Shown: positions 21,505 through 35,372, counted from the first letter of the stretch. The stretch is DNA of 64,000 nucleotides from Megalonaias nervosa (GCA_016617855.1 JAECUM010009825.1:1-64000); one strand, 5' to 3'. Made by a program: numbers and translations. The notes: generated by a model from the letters alone, not told the origin.

Positions 21505-22605
21505 TCAAACACAATATAGAAATACATAACAATCGATCTCTGTATTTGTACCTGTATTTTTAGGTCGACCACTTGAAACACTTAAAATAGTGTCCTGTAG
21601 ATGCTCATTTGACCATACTCCTAAACGGTCGTCTTCAATGTCTGGGTGATTGCTATGATGGCGACCGATGCACATAAAACTATCGGTGTCAAAGTAAAGG
21701 ACCCGATCTACTAAAAGTTCCAAGGCAGCTTACAATTTTAAACGGGCATTGGGCGTCATATCCGCTGCAATAATAAGATTTCCAAACTCGTCAGGTGGTG
21801 AAAACTCTTAGCTAATGATTTCCGCGTGTTTCGTGAACATCTCTTTCTTGTCCACAAGTTGAAAGTCGACAGTTGGATCTGCCAAATATTTGGTCTCGGC
21901 TGATATTAGACTTTGCGCACACTTTCTCCAGAAACAATTCAGCATACCTTAAGAAACGATCGTCTTCCTTCGTTCTTTTCCATGTGTCCCAAAGTGATGC
22001 CATTTTGAATTCGATAGCTTTGTTTGAATGTATCTTTGTCTTTATACATGTTGGTGTCATTTGGAGTCTGACACTAACATGTATAGCTGCAAGATTCTTG
22101 TTTCAATTTTAAAAATTCGATGTAAATACTCGGAAAAAGCCCTGGACTCGAATCTTTATCCTTTCGGTATTGTTTTTTTGGTAAGAAAGTGTTAAATTTC
22201 GTATACATGACACAATTCGACATCACCCAGGTACCTGTCAAAGCGCGTTCGTCATTCTTGTGTCGACAAGGTTTCTCTTGTTTAGAAGATTCAGCACACG
22301 TACGGCACGAATGAAACCTCAGTTTTCCTTTGCAATAATGTGATATAGTAGGATGGTACAAATTTATTTGTGCTAACGCTTTGCGTTTGATCGAAACTTC
22401 GTATTAAGAATGTGTTCTATGTCGTTGTATTCCGTCAACATTTTAGGGTTGGTGATAGGTAATAGACCATATTTGGATACCCAAAAATACATGGGACGTA
22501 CATCGGTTTATTTGATTTGCTGTCCTTGAAATTCATCCACGTCGTACACCAGGCGTGTTGTTTTGGTTCGTTCCCCCCCAAAACAGTCACATGGGATTAA
22601 AAGGT
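21505..22605 (-). pseudogene. protein-primed family B DNA polymerase remnant (Polinton-like)
   Basis: Pieces appear in family order along the minus strand. At about 22,603-22,400: CDCFGGERTKTTRLVY, a stop, then TDVRPMYFWVSKY, a worn motif A (normally DxxSLYP). At 22,361-22,074: LRFHSCRTCAES and CRHKNDERALTGTWV, then IYIEFLKLKQES. At 21,945-21,812: MLNCFWRKCAQS, matching the K-x3-NS-x-(Y/W)-G region, then ADPTVDFQLV. At 21,723-21,505: VLYFDTDSFM, an intact motif C (D-T-D), then NEHLQDTILSVSSGRPKN. The pieces lie in different frames with stops between them, so this is a relic. Copy B lacks it. Confidence 0.8.
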
Positions 22606-22960
22606 TCTGTATTCATCATATCGTTATTGTTGAACCGTCGATAATATCCTTGATTTTCAATCTTCTGGTGTCGTTGGATGTTTGCTCGTAGAATTTTTTC
22701 ATGGAGATCGTTGAGAAATACTATCTACGATTCTTTGAGGTAAACGAGCGAGGTATCTGTAAAATTGATATTCCTTGAATTCGTAGACGGTCTGTGGGTT
22801 TTCTAAATCCTAAAATATCCACAGAAAGGTTTCCAATTTTCTTTTCTCCACCGTTTCTAGCATATTGCATCGATTTGTCTTCATGTTCACACAAGTAACG
22901 AATCCAGCGCGAAGCTTTGGCAGAGTATCGACGGCTGACAGAGATTTGGACTCACGGGGT

Positions 22961-25900
22961 ATGACTGCTAACTTCTACCCGGTCACATGAAGGTATTACG
23001 GTAGACTAATCCATACGTTTTAGCTTTTTTAGAAGCTCGATCAATGCTTCTGTGATCCAGAAATAAATGTCGAAATATTCCACAAGATCGGGTTACGTTG
23101 TGAAGGAGTTCGCCCAATTAGTGCATAAAATGACTATAATCCTAGCCAGAGCTACTTGGCCAGTTTGAGTGTAGCCTGATTAGTATCCTTTTTTTTCTGA
23201 CCTCATCGATCTAGCCCGAAAAGGGTGGCTGACAATAGAAGGGTACAATCTGAGGATGACAGGGTGGACACAAACAGGAATGCGTTTCTTTCTGCGAGTT
23301 AGGCTTAACGCGTACGATTATGCTATTCGAGAGTGTGGGTATTGAGCTACACTCTTTAGTATACGAAACATTCGTGATAATAACTCCCCGACGTTGAAGG
23401 AGTTGAGTCTAAGTTCAGGTAGCCGAAAACTAACGATTGACACTAAACTTTAAATAGAACCACAATTGTGATGTTGCAAACCGGTTGTTGTGTTTGGAAA
23501 TGATTCTCTAGCCCATGAACAAAGCGAAATGTATCGGCATTCAAAGGCCAGCTATTTCTTACTCAATAGCAGAGACTAAGGTGTTAAAGACCGTGATGTG
23601 TGTCTTGCGAAATCTCTGGCTAAAGTTTCTGGGATTCGTCGTTGCGAACAGAAAGTACTGTTAATGTTTTGGTTTTTGACATTGAAAAGGTCAGCGACTG
23701 GACGACACTATGAAGAAAGCTTGAAATATCTGGTCTTATTTTAAGAGATCGACAGATGCGAAAATTCGCTAAGAGGTCAATGTCGGAGCAGGAAGAGGAA
23801 CACCTGGTACATTACATGAGGCGGTGCACAGAAGGTCTGGTTTTTACTAGACGTCGGATCAAGGAAGGAATATGATGATTGTGAGAGTATGTCTTCGAAC
23901 TCGTGTGACATAGACAACTAATTATTTTGCAGTCTCTATGTGGTGAAATATTAAATATCATATTAAATGATTAAAGGTGGCTGGTTGGCTGAAAGTAATT
24001 CTCGGAAAATATTAAATTCTGTAATTCACAAGACGTGTACATATGGGTCAATTGTATTCAACAGCAGACTAGAATAAAACCGTTTTTATTGTATCTATGC
24101 CACGGTACGGACATTTCCATGTGTAAGCAAGCAGATTTCATCGGGCCGGATTTTGATTTCATTAGTGTGACCTACAAAGGAATTTTTATCAGAAAAAACA
24201 TGCGTAGCCTATCATATCTTTATTATCTTCAAAGTTTATTCTTGGAAAAATCAGGCATAGGCTGTCCTAGTAGAAAACTATAGTAATTTGGCCCAATACA
24301 AACATTACGGTCTATAGGGAAATGAATTAGTCGTCTGTGTCCAAATGACGTGTCTAATATAACATTAGACACAAATGAAAACACATAGACATGCAAAGCT
24401 TGAAGCCAGAAGTAAATATTTCACAGATTAGTTTCTGCACTAGAAATCTAAAGTGTAATATGTGCAAAAATGGCAAGACAGACACTCCTTAGACAAAACG
24501 GAATCATACATCATGATTTTCCGTGATACAATCCATGAGGGACAAACATCGGTCGAAATTTCGTTTTATAATAAACAGACAATTTTCGAATTAATCCCAA
24601 TTTTGCAAACGTTACCATCCTCTGAATCTTATCTTGGACAGTAACAAGAACAGTGCAATAAAAGAATCATATATGGTAATTTTATGTCGGTTCTATTAAA
24701 CATCGTCATTAGATTAGAAAGGTCATCTTACCAGTCGCCATTACAGGAGAGTATAATGAAACACCTCCCTAAAATGTAATGATTAAGTAAAAAATATAAA
24801 AGCAACACAGTACGTTATTAGGACCGGGTGTCCATCTGCCTATCGCTTGCACAGAAAATTAAACATGATATATTTCCTACCAAAGAGAGAGTCTCAATTA
24901 TTCTAGCCGACATGAGTCACTTTTTGGCATGTCGTGAATATTGGTTCATCTGTAAAGGTACTAATAATTTATAGGAAGTGGGTGGTGCTTAATGTACAGG
25001 AAATATTAGAATATCATAAAAATGTTTAGGCTCTCTGTGATTAGCTTATGTTGTAACAACCAATCTGTTGTTGTTCTCCGAAGAAAGCTGAGTCCTTCAG
25101 ATACCTTTAAATACTGTTTGATTGTTATTTTACATTTGTTTGTTTAACATGTATTGTGCATTTGTCGTGTCTTATACAATTTATTTATAGGAAAATTTAG
25201 TTCTTCACCTCGGTCGTACTTTGGTGGGGTTATCTCTCAAGTGCTGTGGAATATAACAGTTTCGATGTATCTGTTCGACGGTCAAGGATGTCTCTGTTGG
25301 ATAGCATATGATACGCCTGTCAAAATATGACAGAATGTGTATTAATCAACAGAACAGTCTTTCACATTAAGATCTTTGGACAAACACTTAATGCCGTGAT
25401 AATCAATGACAACAATGGTACCATAGATGCATATACAGTGAAGCAACTTTATATGTAATCATTTGGTGCCAACTGCTGACAGCAAGGAGCATTAATGCTT
25501 TTAGCCAGCTTATACACGAATTTTATAGGAAATCAAGGATACTTGTACAATTAGACTCTATTGCAGGGTGAACTGATCTGTCCTAAAGACTGATTTCACT
25601 ATTTTAGATTGTGTTTTCAACACATATACTGACTTCCAGGACATTCAATTTATCATTTTATATACAGTATTCTTTGAAAAGAAAGAATTAGCATTACTGT
25701 GATCTTACTATCTGTTTTCTGAACAGGCTTCACATGGACCATTCATCACTACAACATGACACTCAATGTTAATACTCAACATGATTTTATAGTCACCTGT
25801 TTGCTTACTAGGGGATTTCAAACCTAACTGTAAGCATGAGCAGTGGTATGTACCTAGCTGATTTTAATTTACAATTATACACGTTTTTGTGTTGAATATA

Positions 25901-26000
25901 TTGCCATTGCTAATATGGCGAGATCGTAAATGCTGAGATGCAAATGATACCTACCTTGAGAGACATTGCCTTTATTGAAATAATAAGGTGTTTAAGAACT
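22961..26000. other. non-coding part of copy A
   Basis: The stretches 23,420-23,930 and 25,600-25,850 align with 49,110-49,640 and 51,250-51,480. No exon or RNA gene is recognised. Confidence 0.5.
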
Positions 26001-26009
26001 CTATTTTTG

Positions 26010-26700
26010 TGATCCTATGCGCTTGCTAAAAAGTTGAGATGCTCAGATATACTTATCTGAGAAAACAGTTACCTTGCATGAGGTGCCGTTTTCGATATGT
26101 TCAGATGATAAAAGATGATTTATCGTAGGATACAGTTCACTTGCTGAAATACTGAGATGGTACAAGATAACCATCTTGGCATGTAGTGCCCTTGTCGAAA
26201 TAATTATCTGTAAAAAGATGCTTATCTTAGGAGGTAGGACTCTTGTTGAAATGTTTGATGCTGAAATATACTCATCTTAGGATATAGTCCCTTAGGTGAA
26301 ATACTGAGATGGTGCAAGATACTTATCTTGGCAGGTATTGCCCTTGACGAAATGTTGAGCTGGCAAAAGATACTTGTCCTGGGGTATAGTACCCTTGATG
26401 AAATGTTTTGATGGTGAAATATACTTATTTTATAAAGTGCCTTTATTGAAATGTTTAGATAGTAGAGATGATTATCCAAGGATACAGTGCCATTCTGGAA
26501 ACCCTGAGATGATAAAAGTTATGATTTTGGGAAATATTACTCTTGTGGAAATGTTGAGACTGTAAATGATGCATGTCTTGGGAAATAATGCCCTTGTTGA
26601 TATATTGAAAAGGCAATAAAATATACTTGTATTGGGACATAGTACCCTTGTTCAAATGTTGAGATGGTGAAAGATACTTAACTTAGAACTTATTGACCTT
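26010..26700. repeat. ~51-60-bp minisatellite array (copy A)
   Basis: About 12 diverged units built on TTGAAATGTTGAGATGGT, AAGATACTTATCTTGGG and ATATAGTGCCCTT. The array at 58,560-58,930 uses the same unit. Several open frames across it are by-products of the repeat. Confidence 0.85.
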
Positions 26701-27159
26701 GTTGGAATACTTTCGCGAATAATGATAAAGGATTTGCCAGCTGTTATAATGTTTAATCTTTTCAAGATTTTTAAGAGGTCAAATATTCTTAAATTCTGAA
26801 CTACAACTTGTAATTTAGATACTGTAAATTGGTTTGGAACAGTTTTCAATTTTTCACACTCCCTCCGAATTGAAATAGAACGAGGCTGCATTCAGATATC
26901 GCAAACTAAATTATGTAGCGAAATCTATGTAGACATCCTTTTCAAATGTTTTTCGTGAAAAATATTCTGAGGAAAAGGGCAGATCAAAGTAATTGCTTAT
27001 ACTTACCTTAGTCATGGAATGGTACGTCTGAATAAAGAACGTACTTTGTTTCTTTAAGACACGTAAGGATGCGTCCGCTCTGTTAGAGTATATTAAGATA
27101 TTTGATATACAAATGACCATTTAAAGAAATAAAAACAAACAAACAAACGAGCGTTTAAG

Positions 27160-29110
27160 GTGAATCCTATAGGTATTCTGAAGATACAAATTGTGCCGTC
27201 AAGGTGAAAACTATTGGCACTCTGAAAATTTTAGTCTGCTTTACAGTTGAAAACGAAAACTGTAGGTAGAAGCAAGATTCAGGTCAGCTGCATTCTAGGT
27301 GAAAACTACTAGTATTTTGAAGATTCTAGTTTGAATCCTATCTGAGAACTGTATTTATTATAAAGTTATAAATCTTCCTTCTGGGTGAAAACCATGCGTA
27401 TTATGTAGAGTAAAGTCTCCCTTCTACGCGAACACTATATAATAGGCAACTATAGGCATTATGTAGATTTTAGTCTGTCTTCAAGGTTAAAACTGTATGC
27501 ATTCTGAAGGTACTGGTCTTCCTTCAAGGCGAAAACGATTCATATTAAGACAAAGGTGTCAATTGCGTAGACACTAGTCAGCCTTGAAGGTAAAACTAAG
27601 TGTATTCTGAATATATTAGTCTGCCTTACAGGTCAAAATCATGTTTCCTGAAGATTTTAATGTGCCTTCAAGGTGAAACTTAAATGCATTCGATAGACAC
27701 CTGTCTTCCTTCTATGTGAAAACTATTTTTATTTAATCTGTCTTTATTGTGGACGCCATGAGTATACTATTTTTCTTTATATGTTAAAACTATGACTATC
27801 AGATACTGATTGGCTTCAAGGTGTGAACTCTAGTTATTCTGAAGTTTCTAGTCTGTTATCTTCTGAAAACTAAAGTTATTCTGAAGGTTCTAGTTTTCTA
27901 TCTTCTGTGTGAAAATTACAGTTATTCTGAAGGTTCTAGTTTTCTATCTTCTGTGTGAAAACTACAGTTATTCTGAAGGTTCTAGTTTTCTATCTTCTGT
28001 GTGAAAACTACAGTTATTCTGAAGGTTCTAGTTTTCTATCTTCTGTGTGAAAACTACAGTTATTCTGAAGGTTCTAGTCTGTATTCTTGGTGAAAACTAT
28101 GTGCATACAGAATATTCTAGTCTGTCTTAAATGTGAAACCATAGGTGTCTGAAGATACTAGTCTCCATTCTAAGTTAAAATTCTAAATATTCTAAAGATA
28201 TTATTTGGCTTCCAGGTGCAAAATATTGGTATTCTGACAGTTCCAATCTGTCCTCAAGAGAAGAACTATAGGTAATATGGATGTTCTATCGTGCTGCCTT
28301 CTGAGTAAAAACCATAGGTGTTGTGGAGGGTCTAGTCTTGCATTTTGGCGAAAACTATGTGTATCCAAAATTTTGATGATTTTAGTCTGCTCTCTTCCTG
28401 GTGAAAACTATAGTTTTTCTGTAGATATTTGTTCACATTTTAGGTGAGACGTATGTGTATTCTGAAGATCTAAGTCTGTCCTCTATGTAAAAATTATAAG
28501 TTCTGATAATACGAGTCTGCCGTCTAGGGAAAAACCGTATCTATTGTCCCTAATAAGTAAAACTGCATGTATTCGGAAGATACGAATCTGCTTTCCGTGT
28601 GAAAACCGTGCATTCTGAAGATACTAGTGTGTCTTCAGGGTGAAAACAATACGTATTCTGAACACTCTTATCCACAAACTTCGAGGTTAAAACTGTCTAT
28701 TCCGACGAGCTTAATCTGTCATCGGTTTCGAACAATGTATATTCTGAATGCTATAGTCAGCATTTTTATGAATTCTGACTATAGTATGCTTTCTATATGA
28801 AAACTCTACATATTCTGAAGATACTGATCGACCTTCTAGATATGAACTGTAGTTGTTTTGAATATTCTAGTCTGCCTTCTTTGTAAAATTATCGTTATTC
28901 AAGAGAATATAATCTGCCTTCTAAGTAAATCCGATAGGTTCTTTGAAGATTGTAGTGTGCTGGTCTTCTAAGGAAAAAACTACATGTATTCTGTAGATTC
29001 TCATCTGCCGCCGTCATGGTGAAAACTTTAGAGATTCTGAATGTTCTTGTCCGCTGTCATCCAGGTAACAATTATATGATATCCAGGGGAAAATTATGTA
29101 TTCAGAAGAT
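27160..29110. repeat. ~46-bp minisatellite array (about 40 units)
   Basis: Units follow the pattern CTGAAGATTCTAGTCTGCCT, TCTAGGTGAAAACTATA, GGTATT. Five near-identical 46-bp units stand exactly in register at 27,881, 27,927, 27,973, 28,019 and 28,065, which indicates recent local homogenisation. The outer units are worn. Traces of the unit recur at 60,640-60,710 in copy B. Confidence 0.9.
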
Positions 29111-29544
29111 TCTCGTCAACAACTTTCAAGGCTTAATGTAAATTAAATGGGTACTATTATTACTGATGAAACATTTGTAAACGTTTGTAAAACTCATGTG
29201 AAACTATTGTCAGTGGTAGGTATGTAAGAGATAGAGACTGGAAAATGTTACTTATATTCCAGATATCTCTGCTAGTACATTTGATCCCACTACTTGTAAA
29301 CATTATGTCTCATATGATATCGTATGTTTACTGGTAGAAATTAATACACAGTCTGTATACGTGCAAATTGCTCTAGAACTGAAGCATAGTGTAGTACTGT
29401 CCAGTCGGACACATATTCACGTTAATTACTTAATTAGATTTGGTTGGAATATAAATTCTGAAGATAGATCGATGCAACATTTTAATAAAAAATCTTTCAA
29501 ATATTTCTGAACAAAACTTTCAGAAGATATATAATCGTCATATA

Positions 29545-29863
29545 GCAATCTGATTAAAATCATCTCCGCTGTCCTACGTGAAGATCTTACGACAACTGCT
29601 TAGGGGTCATGTTCTGGTGACCTTTGAATTCGCCAATGGAAATGCGGCTTTAAAAACCTTAAAGTGAATAAAATCGTTTGGTACATATTCACGCTCTTCA
29701 TCCATACTGCTCAGTCTCCAAACGCGAAGATATACGACTTCATCTGATTGGCTGATAAATTTAGCGATTATGGTAATAATATAGGTTGCCAGAACATGAC
29801 CCCTAAGCGGTCACTGTCAGATCTTCATATATAACAGTGGAGATCTGATTTTAATCAGCTTGC
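29545..29863. mobile_element. 319-bp DNA transposon/MITE with ~80-bp TIRs
   Basis: The left end GCAATCTGATTAAAATCATC and the inverted right end (GCAAGCTGATTAAAATCAGA on the minus strand) pair over about 80 bp, including the TTAGGGGTCATGTTCTGG block. A perfect 8-bp direct repeat GTCATATA flanks it (29,537-29,544 and 29,864-29,871). An 8-bp duplication fits hAT- or P-like superfamilies. There is no coding capacity. It lies between the two duplication copies. Confidence 0.88.
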
Positions 29864-30164
29864 GTCATATAGATAACTGTGTGAAAGAATATGTATCTTT
29901 GGAGCGAGGACCTACATTACCGAATGAAATAAACAAACAAGTACTATATAATTACTAGTGTTGTCACTATTGTTCTTTTATTTTTAAAAATGTGAAATAC
30001 ATTATTGAAAAAGTGTGGACAAATCAAATATCCTGCTTAAATTTTCCAATCTATCTATTCGGAACTAGTGTAATTTGTATGTGATACGTTGAGACATATC
30101 TATGAAACTCTCCCATGCATTTAATAGTGACATTTACAACATTGCTAAAATAAAACTGGCCGTT

Positions 30165-30386
30165 GTATTTAAAAGCCTGTGGGTCAAATTCAAGACTATC
30201 AACACAAGCTCTTATCCACAGGATGGTCATGGACTTTGTTCCATATGCACAGTTTTTGACATGTTTACATAATTACATACTCACGTTGCCCGAGCTTGAG
30301 AATCGAATCCACGCGGACCAAGGTGAGATGTTAATGATCGGTGATGGCGAGCACCTTAGACCACACGGCCATGCGGTCCCAACTTT
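30165..30386 (-). mobile_element. tRNA-derived SINE
   Basis: The minus strand reads GGGACCGCATGGCCGTGTGG with an A-box-like TGGCCGTGTGGTCTAAGGTG and B box GGATTCGATTCTC near 30,298-30,311, then a GGGCAACGTGAGTATG body. The 89-codon plus frame over it is a by-product. Confidence 0.7.
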
Positions 30387-30439
30387 AAAGGATGGGTCAG
30401 TCTATTCAGCTATTAAACAGCTCGTACATTAGAAACGCG

Positions 30440-32690
30440 TAAATGTAAAATCGATGAAACAGTAAGAAATTTTAAATAAGGCTACCTTTTAACTGTACGA
30501 GAAGATATTTAAAATGTTGGATGATTTAATCGTTTGCGTGACTTGAAGGGAGAGGAACCTAAGGATATTTTTTGTGAAGAAGGGTTTTCCTTTGCATAAT
30601 AACAAACGTTCCGAGAGAAAAAAAAATTGAACAGGAAAAGAATAAATGGTTTTATGCATTTACTCGTAAAAGAGAAGGGATATTTTGAATCTTGTAGCAG
30701 TTATGGATCAGTTGAAACAATAAGCTATTTGAAAAACTTTTCTGTGATAATGAACTACGAATGAAAAAGAGAATATAGATTAAAAAATTGAAGAGCACAG
30801 GTTTACTTAATTAAATATTTGAAACAACAAGTCTAAACTATGATGAAGTTTGACCATTTGCAATATCACATCTCAATATTTTGTAAAAGATTGAAAACTG
30901 TATTCTCAGTTTACAACCCAATGTAAGGAAACATATATAAATCCCTAAAAATAAAAAAGCAAGCAAAAGTGGTCGAATGTTTTTCATATAAAATATATCT
31001 TCTAAAACTCAGCCGACCGCCAGAATGTGTATTGTTTGGTCAGCACATAAAGGTTCATCTCCAAAGAACTTGAATTACTTACGCACTCAGCATTTAGTGT
31101 AATTGCATATTCAAGAAGGGCAGTTCAAATTAGTTTGAAACGTGAAACTCTTTAACATTAATAGTCCGAGAAAATCGGAATTGCACTTCTGACTGAATCT
31201 ATACTTTCTGATTTCATGCAACGTCATTTAGAATATCATTCACAGTCAATGCATTTTTATATTATGTAATAACAATCACGCATTTAGTAAATTTAAACAT
31301 TTGCAGGTACACTCTAGAAAGACTTCAAACCATCAAGGTTCACTCCTACGTTCATATTCACTGCCCATTTTACGTTGTGATGCCAAGAAATTTCACACAA
31401 TTTTCATCAAACTTTGAACACTTTATTATAATTTAGGTGTTTTCCTGAAGTTAGCATTGACTGATCTTGTCCACTCCCGTCACATGGGAACTTTTAATCA
31501 CGCACCTATCAGATTTTAGTCGTACAGCAAATGATAAGCATGTGACAATGTCATAATGGGTCAATATAGGATTTACAATGGAACGAGGTTGCAAAGAAGT
31601 ATAACTAATTAAAGTCTAATTCTCCCATAAAAATGTCGTAATTTCTTTCAAATTTGTACAAAATGACTAACAAAAAACCACTATAAGTTCAATCTTGGGA
31701 CAAGAATCACTCATGGCCACAGTAATATGAGTAGTATTGACCTGTCGATTTGCTATGTATTTACTCCAAACTTACGTGCACCAACTGGATTTTTTTTAAA
31801 AGAAAACACCTGGTCTGTTTAAAGACTTGCTTTGGACAATCAGAAGAACACAGTATTTTTGCAAAATTACTATATCGAAAAAATATAATTTTCGATCAAG
31901 TAATGCAATGTTTACCTCTTTTAATAAATATTCTTCAATGTTGGATCATATCTAATACTAAACTTATAACCAGTTGAACTCTGACAATTTCTTGATGCTC
32001 TGATTTCATATATAACTGAGAGAGCTCCATCTTATTTAGTTTGAAAGGGTATGGTCCAAAAGTACAGTGTCTATTTCTAATTCTGTGTCGTCTTTTAACA
32101 GCTCGGACATGTAGCAATACGAATGTTCGATCGACCGCGCTCATGTTTTCCTGGTTATATTGCATTAGCTTCTTTTTTTCCCCTTTTCAAGTAGATTTAG
32201 GGTTGCAAGGAGTCCATATCCTAACGACTAAGGTAGCTGCTTAATTTAGGTCGTTATTATCACAAGAGAATTGAGTGTTGGGATTACGTATACCCCAGAA
32301 AGAGACTATATGGGACATAGAGTATTACATACAGTGTACATCGCGACTAGAGTGAATTACAAACATACAAATTTATTTTAGCGATAAGTTAAACACTTTG
32401 CCGTTTAAGTACTACTAACGTTTGTTGGTAATCACCCACGTAACTACAAACTGAAACTCATCTTTCAGATATATCAACATAAATACAATATACAGCTTAT
32501 ACTTGTAACGGATAATTTGACCATAGCTTGGCAGGTTCCAAAGGTATATTTCTGCCGTTTATGGTGAAAGGCCTGTAGCTAAAACGACAATAATTTAACG
32601 TTACCTCCGCCATGTGTGATTAAGGCATGTTCATGTTGCTTGCAGCTGATGTAAAATTGACAGCTAAGTTTTAACACCTATTTTCTTGAT
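30440..32690. other. non-coding spacer between copies
   Basis: AT-rich with no recognisable gene. It contains short poly-A and poly-T runs only. Confidence 0.5.
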
Positions 32691-35372
32691 CTATTATTAG
32701 ATTGCTCAGATGAGGCCTATACACTGGAATTGATTCAGTAACGCTGTTGCTGTGGTTGCTGTCTACGATGGCATGATGTTCTATATGAACGCAGACCATC
32801 TTACTTCAATAGAGTGTAAACAACATTGCTTGTTGGTTTTATTCTATTTTTGTTTCTCAGAGCCGAAACGGGGTTTAATAAATACCAAGACTGACAGTGC
32901 GTAACTTTGACTAAAATCTGTATTGGCTGACAGTAGTTTGTAAGGTCGATCAAGTGAAGCTAACAAAGACACTACGCTGGCGTTCAAACAAATTCGGTGC
33001 TTCTTATATGGCTATATACCTGGATACAGCATTCTGAATGAATGCAAACCATCTTACCTGATATTCAAACAGTAGAGCTCAGGGCGGTCTGTGGTGGTGA
33101 GCCATCGCTAGGAGCTGTTCCTTCTTTTTCGTTAAAATTCCTGAGGATACGTATCATTTGCCCTACGAAACAAATATGCCGTAAAAACATACATAGCAGT
33201 ATGACGCCACGCCAGTCGTGAAAACGGATCTCATGACTAGATTTATAGACAAAATTTATCGAATGTGTCTCTAAGAATTTTCTTTCTTTTAGAAGACGAC
33301 AGCATCCAACTACCATACTCTTTGTTTTCTAAAACGTTAAATATTCTTTGAGGACTAGAGAGAAAGTTGATAGGTCATTGAAACTAATACAAAATCTTAG
33401 CTGGCTAATAAGAGGAGATCATCAGCAAGAATGATAATTCTACTTGTAATAGGCTTTCACACAGATGTGAACCATCTGCTGGGCTGTCAGAATACGTAAT
33501 GAGGATTTTCAAAGTACATAAATAACAGGTCGGCATAAGAGCACATCTTATAACGTATGTGTTAATCGTGCATTCATCCCTATATTGTCTATTTTCCTCA
33601 TCGGTCAGCTTCGTTTCTAAGAGAATAGGCTTTCTCCAACCATTCTTTTGTAGCTACATGCATTTTCCTGAATCAGCATTCGTATGACTTGGACAGGATA
33701 TATATAGATAAGAGCTTGCGGTAGATTCAATATTGATTCAGCCTTAAACTTAAAAAGCAAGAGAGGGGAAGAGGGGTTATTGTAGTCATGATTCATTGCT
33801 TCATAGAAAGTTTGGGTTCGTAATTTAATGTGTTGGTAATAAAAAGGGCATACATATAGACTATTTTAGCCATTTTTTGCTCTCCCTTTACATTTAATAG
33901 TAAGGACATAGCGGTTATTTTCAGTGTCAGGTTTTGAACTCACCGAAATATCTGCCATTTCGCGCTATCCGTTGCATTTCATTGAATTTGATTATGGTAA
34001 AATGACCGTCTATCAGGGAATTGAATTTGTTTGAAATGCAGTGAAGATCATAAATCTATCAAGGTCCTACTACTTCATTATACATGAGCGACATTGTCCT
34101 AATTAGGCACATAACGTTACTTGATGCATATAGAATTTCTCATTTTTGTGAACTTTGGTGGACCCAAGATATTACTATTAATGAGTAGGGTTGCAATTTC
34201 AATTTCAATTTCCATACATTTCTGGAATGCCATGAAGTAGTTCAATATATTGTTAAATAATCACACGTTTTGCAGGTAATGTTATAATCTTCCTTGTCTT
34301 GGATTCAGTTTCTTTAAATAAATGGTTTATTCACATTAAGTGTAAACATATGCAGCTTTTATCATGTTGAAGCGACAAAAATAATGAATTCAACAGTTCA
34401 CTCATCTTTACATTATTTTGTCCGCCATTCATCAAGTACAACACACATTCAACCCAAGTCTATTTCAAGTAATATTTTTGTTAAAGCTTTCGCAACCTCT
34501 TCTTCATAACCCACATTCATTCTGAAATGTAAACAAAAGAATTAAATAATTTTCAAACAGGTGACGATGATGTTGAATTTGAAGCCAATCGAACGTTAAT
34601 AACAGCTGATATATTAGGAACGAAGCAAACACACGAGTGGACTGTCAAAATTATATATACTTATAAAGAAAGGATTCAGGAACAGGACACGATTTTATCT
34701 TCTGTCCAAATACAGAAATAAAATATTATATGAAACGCTTTGTAAGCATAAAGCATTCGTAACAAAAGAAAAAGCATTGCGGTCGATATTCATAACTTTA
34801 TTCCACTCTATACGAGGGATAGGCACGAATGACCTTGCCAAAACAGTCTTTAACTATATTTAGATCACCAACACATAAATAGGTCTTATACGTATAGGTG
34901 GATGTGTTCTGCGATTTTCTCTTCCGGAAAACAACATTTCATTTGGATTTTTTACCCATGAAATCCTGGATTTGTGGTATTAGGGCCACTCCATAGTATT
35001 GATACTCGTCTATGTCTGACCAGAAGGAGCATAAACGCCCATTGCATATTTGTTGTCTCCAGTGGTCATAATGACTGGAACTCGGTCTGAGTTATGACCC
35101 TCAACCTGATGTGAATTGGCATTGCAGTTGTAAACTTTGGTAAAGTCTCCATGCAAGTAACCAGTCGGCGATTCCATTTATATGTACGTGAACCCATTCG
35201 GCCAATTTCCGCCAATGGTTAACGTAGATACAAACTATATGCAGTTAGGATGAGCAGTACAACCAATCACAACCTTCTGGAAAGGGAAATCGTATGTTTT
35301 CTTCGTATTCAATGCTGGTGATCCGGCATGACAGTCACCACTATCTCCCTGAGTTTCGTGAACACCAATTCG

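Larger units (their letters stand above)
20620..22960 (-). mobile_element. second degraded Polinton/adintovirus-like remnant (polymerase, capsid)
   Basis: Polymerase and capsid relics lie together on one strand, inside copy A but absent from the aligned part of copy B (between 44,680 and 49,110). The element either inserted after the duplication or was lost from copy B. No termini were found. Confidence 0.65.
7660..29110. repeat. tandem segmental duplication, copy A
   Basis: Homologous landmarks occur in the same order and orientation in copy B: 7,680-7,770 with 32,700-32,800; 8,600-8,700 with 33,950-34,060; the last gene exon 9,393-9,940 with 34,800-35,370; 14,340-14,480 with 37,870-38,000; exon 3 with 38,480-38,640; exon 2 with 43,437-43,475; exon 1 with 44,034-44,082; 23,460-23,580 with 49,165-49,280; 25,640-25,780 with 51,280-51,400; then 26,970-27,150 and the minisatellites with 59,160-59,330 and 58.6/60.6 kb. 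Identity is moderate with many indels, so the event is not recent. Confidence 0.85.

Noticed and set aside
5545..22960. One single Polinton spanning both virus-like regions
   Set aside because: A 13-kb interval containing an intact host gene and a duplication boundary separates them; two insertions are simpler.
27160..29110. CRISPR-like array (regular ~46-bp periodicity)
   Set aside because: The whole unit repeats without unique spacers, the host is eukaryotic, and there are no cas genes; it is a minisatellite.
30163..30432. 89-codon ORF
   Set aside because: Antisense of a tRNA-derived SINE with visible A and B boxes.
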